Assembly (NCBI GenBank): GCA_018238825.1
Contig: JABCSP010000003.1
Span: 1-32,799, forward strand
Source: Candidatus Thorarchaeota archaeon
Lineage (GTDB): Archaea > Asgardarchaeota > Thorarchaeia > Thorarchaeales > Thorarchaeaceae
DNA: 32,799 nucleotides
Direction: 5' to 3'
Positions 27,001-32,799 of this stretch are shown here, piece after piece. Position 1 is the first letter of the stretch, and each line of letters begins with the position of its first letter. The translations under genes and the position numbers were made by a program. The notes beneath the pieces were generated by a model, which was not told the DNA's origin, did not search any database, and was given only the letters and a program-made list of their open reading frames with translations.

Positions 27001-27781
27001 ATATTGGCACGCAGCGAAACGCCGGAACTGCGATGGTGACGAAGACGCACTCATTCTGGTTCTTGATGCACTGTTGAATTTTTCAAAGAGTTATCTTCCT
27101 GCTGGTCGAGGAGGTCTAATGGATGCGCCTCTAGTTCTCTCAGTTATTCTTAATCCTACTGAAGTAGATGATGAGAGTCACAATATGGAGGTCTGTAGAC
27201 GATATCCTGCTCAATTCTATGAGATGGTATCAGAAGCAAGGCATCCAAGAGATGTAGAGAGTCTTGTTGATATCATATCATCTCGTCTGAATACTTCTGC
27301 ACAATACGAAGGATTTGGCTTTACGCACAACACGACATCTTTTGATATTGGACCTAAGAATTCTAGATACAAGATTTTAGAAACTATGAACGACAAACTT
27401 GAGGCTCAGCTGCGTCTTGCTACCTTGATTAAAGCTGTAGATTCACAGGATGTTGCTCAACGTGTTCTCTCAACCCATTTCTTCCGTGATATACGTGGGA
27501 ATTTACGAGCTTATTCTACACAAAAGATTCGATGTCTTAAATGCAATACTACATACCGAAGGGTACCTATCTCAGGTCAATGTAGTGAATGTGGTGAATC
27601 GAGATTATCTCTTACAGTGAGGCAGAAGAATATCTCAAAATATCTTCGTGTGACTGAGAAAATCATACGTGATCACGGTCTTGATCAATATATGCAGGAA
27701 CGATTGAAACTGATTACCGCATCACTAGATTCTTTGTTTGTATCTGAACAGACATCTCTCACAGACTTTTTTGAAACCTAA
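24029..27781 (+). CDS. polC: DNA polymerase D (family D) large subunit DP2
   Basis: 1250 aa; '[24 protein letters not shown]', '[31 protein letters not shown]', catalytic '[20 protein letters not shown]'; C-terminal zinc finger. No intein apparent. Confidence 0.96.
   Translation: [1250 protein letters not shown]
26012..26353 (+). repeat. Four tandem zinc-ribbon modules within DP2, ABAB arrangement
   Basis: Units 1/3: [40 protein letters not shown]. Units 2/4: [40 protein letters not shown]. Confidence 0.85.
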
Positions 27782-28635
27782 TCCGTTTGAACATCAAGTG
27801 CAAGTTTTAGCAGATTTCGATCTTCGATCATACCAATTAGATTACCAGCTGCAGAAAGGACTGGAGCTTGATCAATGTCTTCATTTCGAATAGTTTTTAC
27901 ACATTCCGAGATTGTTGTGAGTTCGTTCAAATTGATTATATTCTTCGTCATCGCTTCTGAAACTGGAATATTTGGAAGTTTGAGAAGCTTTTTCGTTACA
28001 ACAAGGAAATCTTTCGATGTCCAACCCCATTCAACCGTACTATCTTGACCACTGAATGTTGTTGAAATATTATCTTCAACAGTCACCTCGGAAAGACGAA
28101 TATAATCACTGACTGTGATCATTCCTGACACTCCCCCACCTTCATTGATTAGAACAAGGGCATTCTTCCCAGCCATGTCCATTACCATATAGGTCAGAGG
28201 TAGTGGTGTCTGTTCCCAAACCGCTGTTATCTCTCTAGTGACAAAGTCGATAACCTCTTTTGAACCAACTTTTTCATCATTCTCTAATGTTGCTCCTAGA
28301 ATGTCTGGAATTGAAATCAGACCAACAAGATTACCTTTCTCAACAACAGGGAGCCTTCTGTAGTTCTTTTCCAGCATGAGTTTAGTAGCTGTTTTAAGTT
28401 CAGTTCTAGGAGTAACAGTACCAGGATCTCTATTCATCAGCATTGCAAGCTGATTTTCATCTGCTTTTCTAAGAAGATCTGTTCTAGTTACAATACCAAC
28501 CAAGGTCTTTGAACCTTTTTTCACAACTGGAACACCATTGACTTGTTTCTCTGCCATAATTTGAAGAACATCTTCTCTGGTTCCAGGCACTGAAACGTAA
28601 ATCACGTCCGATTGCATACAATCTTTGACCATCAT
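27778..28635 (-). CDS. Four-CBS-domain protein
   Basis: Repeated CBS motifs 'VNGVPVVKKGSKTLVGIVTRTDLL', 'YRRLPVVEKGNLVGLISIPDIL', 'MITVSDYI', 'IDQAPVLSAAGNLIGMIEDRNLL'. Confidence 0.9.
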   Translation of the reverse strand: MMVKDCMQSDVIYVSVPGTREDVLQIMAEKQVNGVPVVKKGSKTLVGIVTRTDLLRKADENQLAMLMNRDPGTVTPRTELKTATKLMLEKNYRRLPVVEKGNLVGLISIPDILGATLENDEKVGSKEVIDFVTREITAVWEQTPLPLTYMVMDMAGKNALVLINEGGGVSGMITVSDYIRLSEVTVEDNISTTFSGQDSTVEWGWTSKDFLVVTKKLLKLPNIPVSEAMTKNIINLNELTTISECVKTIRNEDIDQAPVLSAAGNLIGMIEDRNLLKLALDVQTD

Positions 28636-28815
28636 TGTCAGAATTACTCCGGTTCGATAATAACTCGATAGTATTTACAGTTCACTCACATAGAGTTACA
28701 GTCTATTCAGTGAAACTGCATCTACAGACTTGACTCTTTACATACCTTTTATGTTTAGCGTTCATTCTAAATTAGATAAAATTTGAACAGGAATGAAATT
28801 GGAGTATAATCTTAT

Positions 28816-29391
28816 TCACCATGGGTTTTTCTTGATCCCAAGAAGATACCCTACCACATTACTAATCCAATGGATACCAAGTGTCATTAAAACTAGAATA
28901 GCAATGAAGATGGACCCTGGTTGAATTATAGGATACGCAAAAATCAATGCCATGATTATAAACCCAAGCTGGTCCATAAAGGGCGAGGAATCCCCACTCT
29001 TGACATTGACTCGCCTTTTTATGAACGATCCAACGAGGTCACCAGTGAGAGCTCCGACAGACATCAGGACTGCAACTGGAACTTGTGTATAGAGAACCAA
29101 TTCCATTGCAGGCGTTACAGTGACGAACTGTGCCAGTATAGGATGCAAATATGGAGATGCAAACATCTGCCCAATTCCAACTAAGATACCAAAGATAATT
29201 CCAACAATGAAACCGCGAATCGTTTTTCCATCACCCAGTATTCTACGACCATCACTATAGAATCGCCCTCCATCAATAGGTTTTCCACCTCCACCTAGGA
29301 CTGGTGTTGAATTTGCAATCCATGCTGGAAGTCCAAACCATACTGCCAATTCTAAAAGGGCAAGTTCTTCATACATCTGGTGTGGCTCCAT
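28816..29391 (-). CDS. carS: CDP-archaeol synthase (CDP-2,3-bis-O-geranylgeranyl-sn-glycerol synthase)
   Basis: 'NSTPVLGGGGKPIDGGRFYSDGRRILGDGKTIRGFIVG' and 'DLVGSFIKRRVNVKSGDSSPFMDQLGFI', multi-TM. Confidence 0.92.
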   Translation of the reverse strand: MEPHQMYEELALLELAVWFGLPAWIANSTPVLGGGGKPIDGGRFYSDGRRILGDGKTIRGFIVGIIFGILVGIGQMFASPYLHPILAQFVTVTPAMELVLYTQVPVAVLMSVGALTGDLVGSFIKRRVNVKSGDSSPFMDQLGFIIMALIFAYPIIQPGSIFIAILVLMTLGIHWISNVVGYLLGIKKNPW

Positions 29392-29414
29392 GTCTGCGGT
29401 TTATCAAGTCAATT

Positions 29415-30104
29415 TCACTCTTTCTTATTGGTATGTTCAACCGAGAAGCCAGATTCTGTAAGGAAAAGTCGACCCTCTGACACATCACCTTCAGGTACAA
29501 GTCTTCTCAATAATCGTTCTCCTGAGGATTTTCCTACATTCATCTTAATCACATAATCTGACCAATAATCCAAGATATTACCAGCTACTGGCTCGAAGTC
29601 ATCTAATCCCTTTAGTTTGGATGTGACCTGATTTAGTATAATTACAGCAATATCGTTATGTCTAGCTAATCCCTTTAAAACACCAGCCTGTCGATTGAGT
29701 TCACGATGATTAGCAAAGTTTGTTTTCTTGTCCTCAAGCGCCAATCTGTAATGCTTTGTAAGAGTATCAATAACAACTAATCGTGTTCCCTTACGGATAT
29801 ACAAATTCAAGTCATCAATTAGTACGCCCTGCTCACTAAATCCCTTTGGCACGAAAATCTTGACCAGAGTTTCAAGATCACTGAATGGTTTTCCAGTCAT
29901 CTGCTCCAGACGTTCAACAGGGGATGTTGTTTCTGAATTAATGTAGATGGTGCCCATTCCTTGTCTATACATTGCCCTTACAAATTGTAATCCAAAAGTA
30001 GTCTTTCCTGCTGCTGCTTCACCATACACATGAGTGAAGATCCCAGTATTCAGACCACCATTCATTATTCGATCCAGAAGGGAAACGCCTGACGGAAGAA
30101 TCAA
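29415..30104 (-). CDS. radB: DNA repair and recombination protein RadB
   Basis: 'GGLNTGIFTHVYGEAAAGKTTFGLQFV', 'RLVVIDTLTKHYRLALED', 'VIILNQVTS', no HhH domain. Confidence 0.88.
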   Translation of the reverse strand: MILPSGVSLLDRIMNGGLNTGIFTHVYGEAAAGKTTFGLQFVRAMYRQGMGTIYINSETTSPVERLEQMTGKPFSDLETLVKIFVPKGFSEQGVLIDDLNLYIRKGTRLVVIDTLTKHYRLALEDKKTNFANHRELNRQAGVLKGLARHNDIAVIILNQVTSKLKGLDDFEPVAGNILDYWSDYVIKMNVGKSSGERLLRRLVPEGDVSEGRLFLTESGFSVEHTNKKE

Positions 30105-30269
30105 AAATGCCTCACTATCTGTTTATCATAACCTCTCAGTGATAAGCATATCTAGACACCAACTACACAAATGAATGTACAGTTTCGCTATTTTCAAGGA
30201 AAAATCGGTCTTTCCTGCAAAATGCGTCATTTTCAAAGTCAGAAGTTAACCATGGGCCTCGCTTATGCT

Positions 30270-30297
30270 CAAAATAGGAGGTCATAGTGCTATTTTG
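30270..30297. promoter_or_regulatory. Inverted repeat CAAAATAG-N12-CTATTTTG in the radB/radA divergent intergenic region
   Basis: 30270-30277 and 30290-30297 are perfect 8-bp reverse complements. Confidence 0.5.
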
Positions 30298-30401
30298 GCG
30301 TTTTGGTCTATCACACTCGTTGTCTTTCAAGAATATAGTCCTCATGTTGCACTTCTGCATATCTAGTAAATTATCTATACATTTGTTGCATAGAATATAG
30401 C

Positions 30402-31475
30402 ATGACAAGTTTAGATGCGGTCCCTGGCGTGGGACCAGCAATAGCGAAGAAACTTCACGCAGCCTTCATCTCCACTGCCGAGCTCCTCGCAGTTCAGCGG
30501 CCCCTTGAACTCAAGGCGCGGACTGAAATTGGGGAAGGAACTGCTAAGAAGATAATAAGAAATGCTCAAGAACAGGTAGGCAAGTACACCTTCAGGTCTG
30601 GCCTTGAGGTAGAACAAGAAGACCTGACCAAACCCATGCTCAGGACTGGGATAGAAGAACTGGACAAGAGTCTGATGGGTGGTCTTGAGATCGGCTCAAT
30701 CATCGAGTTCTATGGTAAGGCCTCAGGTGGAAAGACCCAGTGGTGCTACCACCTTGCAGTACGTTCACAGCTATCCCTTGAAGAAGGAGGTCTTGAGTGT
30801 GCGGTGCTCTGGCTTGACACAGAGAAAGCCTTCAAGGCTTCCATAGTTCGAGCCAACGCTGTAAGATGGGGTATGGACCCTGATATCGTGCTTGGTAACA
30901 TCCGCACAGTGGAGATCGTGAACACAGCTCACTTCATGACAATGTTTGAACGGATACCCCACATGTGTGCTCAGGAGAATGTCCAGCTTGTTGTGGTGGA
31001 CTCCTTGACAGGGCAGTATCGTCAGGAGTACATGGGAATAAGCAATCTGGGAACAAGGCAGCAAACCATCAACTCCATGCTCAATAAGATGCGCCGTGCA
31101 GCCAGTGCCACCGATGCCATCTTTCTGTATACTAACCAGGCCATCTCTAAGCCGGGAATGGGAACCTTTCAGCAGCTGAATGCTCCCATGGGAGGGCACA
31201 TTTTGTCTCATGCTTCTGACTACAGGTTCATGGTGTCAGAGGCTGAGGCTGGGCGCCGAAAGATAGTACTCAAGGACAATGCAGGTCTTCCTAATGTTGA
31301 GGTCAAGATGAGCATAGGCTGGGGTGGGTTCTATGAAGATGCTCATGCTTTGAAGCGGGAGGAACCCGCAGTCCGGGACTATCTCGCAGCTCATGGATAT
31401 AGCACCAGGGTTGACGAGCCGCTCAGGGAAGTGAAAGAGTCATCCGAACCTGAGGAAGTGAGCGAGAGTACATGA
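30402..31475 (+). CDS. RadA/Rad51-like recombinase, divergent
   Basis: N-terminal HhH 'LDAVPGVGPAIAKKLHAAF', Walker A-like 'GKASGGKTQ', 'LVVVDSLTGQYRQEYMGISNLGTRQQ', 'TNQAISKPG...PMGGHILSHASDYR'. Confidence 0.88.
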   Translation: MTSLDAVPGVGPAIAKKLHAAFISTAELLAVQRPLELKARTEIGEGTAKKIIRNAQEQVGKYTFRSGLEVEQEDLTKPMLRTGIEELDKSLMGGLEIGSIIEFYGKASGGKTQWCYHLAVRSQLSLEEGGLECAVLWLDTEKAFKASIVRANAVRWGMDPDIVLGNIRTVEIVNTAHFMTMFERIPHMCAQENVQLVVVDSLTGQYRQEYMGISNLGTRQQTINSMLNKMRRAASATDAIFLYTNQAISKPGMGTFQQLNAPMGGHILSHASDYRFMVSEAEAGRRKIVLKDNAGLPNVEVKMSIGWGGFYEDAHALKREEPAVRDYLAAHGYSTRVDEPLREVKESSEPEEVSEST

Positions 31476-31894
31476 ATGAGGAAAAGTTCAGGGTCTACAG
31501 GTGCCAAGAGTGTGGGAATGTTGGCTTTGACAGGGTCACTGACAAGGGAAAAGATTCGCACTGTTCATTATGCAGTGCTATCATCTCCGATAGACCAGGT
31601 ATGATCTATGTATCCAGTGATAAAGAGGCTCGACGACATGCAGGGATCCTTGCTACCATGGCACAGACCTCTACATCCAAGGTCTCCATGGGTATCGGGC
31701 TCAGAAGAAGAGTCCTTGACATTGTGGAGAGTCTGGTGAACATGAACAGGGTGAAACCCATCACTCTGGAGCAGGTCCTGACCGAGTGTGTAGACGCAGG
31801 TATCCCACGAGAACGAGCTATGCATTTCCTTGATATATTGAGAGATGAGAACCTAATAACTCACGACAGTGAGTCTGTCATGTCGATTACGTAG
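31472..31894 (+). CDS. Zn-ribbon plus winged-helix protein, coupled to radA-like gene
   Basis: CxxC...CxxC ('CQECGNVGFDRVTDKGKDSHCSLC') then HTH-like C-terminus; ATGA overlap with upstream stop. Confidence 0.75.
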   Translation: MNEEKFRVYRCQECGNVGFDRVTDKGKDSHCSLCSAIISDRPGMIYVSSDKEARRHAGILATMAQTSTSKVSMGIGLRRRVLDIVESLVNMNRVKPITLEQVLTECVDAGIPRERAMHFLDILRDENLITHDSESVMSIT

Positions 31895-31977
31895 TCTTCG
31901 ACCTATCAACTTGCTGAATCCGCCTTTCAATCCACTCAGCAGTTTCTTGGACAATGACCTCAAAACAGCTACTTCTT

Positions 31978-32016
31978 AGGCTATCAGACTTTGACTTGGT
32001 CTTTATTTGATAGCCT
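31978..32016. terminator. 9-bp perfect inverted repeat AGGCTATCA ... TGATAGCCT, terminator-like between convergent genes
   Basis: Outer 9-bp stem plus inner AGAC/GTCT pairing; lies just before the stop of the minus-strand ORF. Confidence 0.5.
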
Positions 32017-32017
32017 C

Positions 32018-32350
32018 TCAGCTTGATGCTTCATGCAGTTTCAAAGACGAAGCGCGCTTATTCTCAAAGAAGATTAGAATTACAAATACTACTAAATATG
32101 CTGCGATATTGGAAACTGAATGTTTCAAGAGGATCTCCTCTGCAGAACCTCCCGTATAGGTACAAAAACGAAAAACCACAAATAGAATTTGCCAAGCAAT
32201 GAAGGCTACAAAAATCTCACCTAATGTAAGAGTCAAGAAGCGAAGTCCTTTTTCCCCTCTTCTATATCCATAATAGATGACAATGCAGATTAAAACCACA
32301 ATTGCAATTACCACAAAGGGCCAGCTAATGAATACTCCAATTAATTGCAT
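32018..32350 (-). CDS. Small multi-TM membrane protein (110 aa)
   Basis: Three hydrophobic segments, no out-of-phase competitor. Confidence 0.6.
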   Translation of the reverse strand: MQLIGVFISWPFVVIAIVVLICIVIYYGYRRGEKGLRFLTLTLGEIFVAFIAWQILFVVFRFCTYTGGSAEEILLKHSVSNIAAYLVVFVILIFFENKRASSLKLHEASS

Positions 32351-32567
32351 TCTTCAACCTTCCTAAAGATTTAGTTAATCAATGTTCTTGATAACCTGAA
32401 TATATAATATAACTAATCAGTTTTTTGAATTTCATTACAATCTCCTTACCAACCAGGCCATCTATGCTGTGACCAATGATGTTCACAATACCATGGATAA
32501 TTCACTATGTTGAAATCTGCAGAGGCCATAGCACAATACCAATTTATGCAATATCTCTCAAAACGAG

Positions 32568-32799
32568 ATGGCAGAGTGCAGACAGACCGCAGTCGCCCTC
32601 TATAAAAGTTATCTCAAACTAAGAAAGAAAAAAGGATGGAACACCTCACGCCCCACCTCAATCAATAGTAGTCGACGTATACCACGGTGGATATTCTCTC
32701 AGAGATTCAAGTTGAACGAAAAAGAAACTTCTGTTTCTCGATGGTGGCTTGATATCAGGGATTCTCTTGATTCTGTCAAGGAGGGAAGAGTGTATCATG
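32568..32799 (+). CDS. Partial ORF running off right edge, unknown product
   Basis: Hand translation from ATG 32568: MAECRQTAVALYKSYLKLRKKKGWNTSRPTSINSSRRIPRWIFSQRFKLNEKETSVSRWWLDIRDSLDSVKEGRVYH..., no stop before the edge. Confidence 0.4.
   Translation, partial: MAECRQTAVALYKSYLKLRKKKGWNTSRPTSINSSRRIPRWIFSQRFKLNEKETSVSRWWLDIRDSLDSVKEGRVYH

Noticed and set aside
30163-30441. 92-aa minus-strand ORF in the radB/radA intergenic region
   Set aside because: Overlaps the radA start, unremarkable composition (Cys/Asn-rich), no clear RBS; more likely regulatory DNA.
30771-31211. 146-aa ORF antisense to the radA-like gene
   Set aside because: Shadow ORF expected in a GC-richer gene; no family signal.
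1-32799. CRISPR arrays, prophage, inteins, integrative elements
   Set aside because: No regularly spaced direct repeats, no Cas or phage structural genes, no intein motifs in DP2, RadA or aIF5B.

Overview
This is an archaeal chromosomal window, probably from an Asgard-type lineage. That placement is inferred from an Arf-like GTPase, an Elf1 homologue, PolD and archaeal lipid and mevalonate genes; I had no database to confirm it. It is gene-dense and mostly informational or core-metabolic: M3 peptidase (cut by the left edge), SRP RNA, aIF5B, NDK, L24e/S28e/L7Ae, glycerol-1-phosphate dehydrogenase, Arf-like GTPase, an rpoD-rpl18e-rpl13-rps9-rpoN-rps2 operon, a four-gene archaeal-type mevalonate operon, an orphan C5 cytosine methyltransferase, an intron-containing tRNA-Pro(CGG), metallophosphoesterase, SWIM protein, EngB-like GTPase, Elf1-like factor, cysteine-desulfurase-like enzyme, multi-OB RPA, PolD large subunit, CBS protein, CarS, RadB, and a RadA-like gene with a Zn-ribbon/wHTH partner. 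There is no CRISPR array and no complete mobile element. The most promising undescribed elements are: (1) a cloverleaf-like structured RNA directly upstream of rpoD; (2) a C/D-like K-turn/k-loop abutting the rpl7ae start codon; (3) an ABAB tandem expansion of zinc-ribbon modules inside PolD DP2; (4) near-identical tandem OB folds in RPA; (5) a compositionally distinct radA-like/Zn-wHTH pair behind an inverted repeat; and (6) an Elf1/mini-membrane-protein/coiled-coil/EngB gene string.
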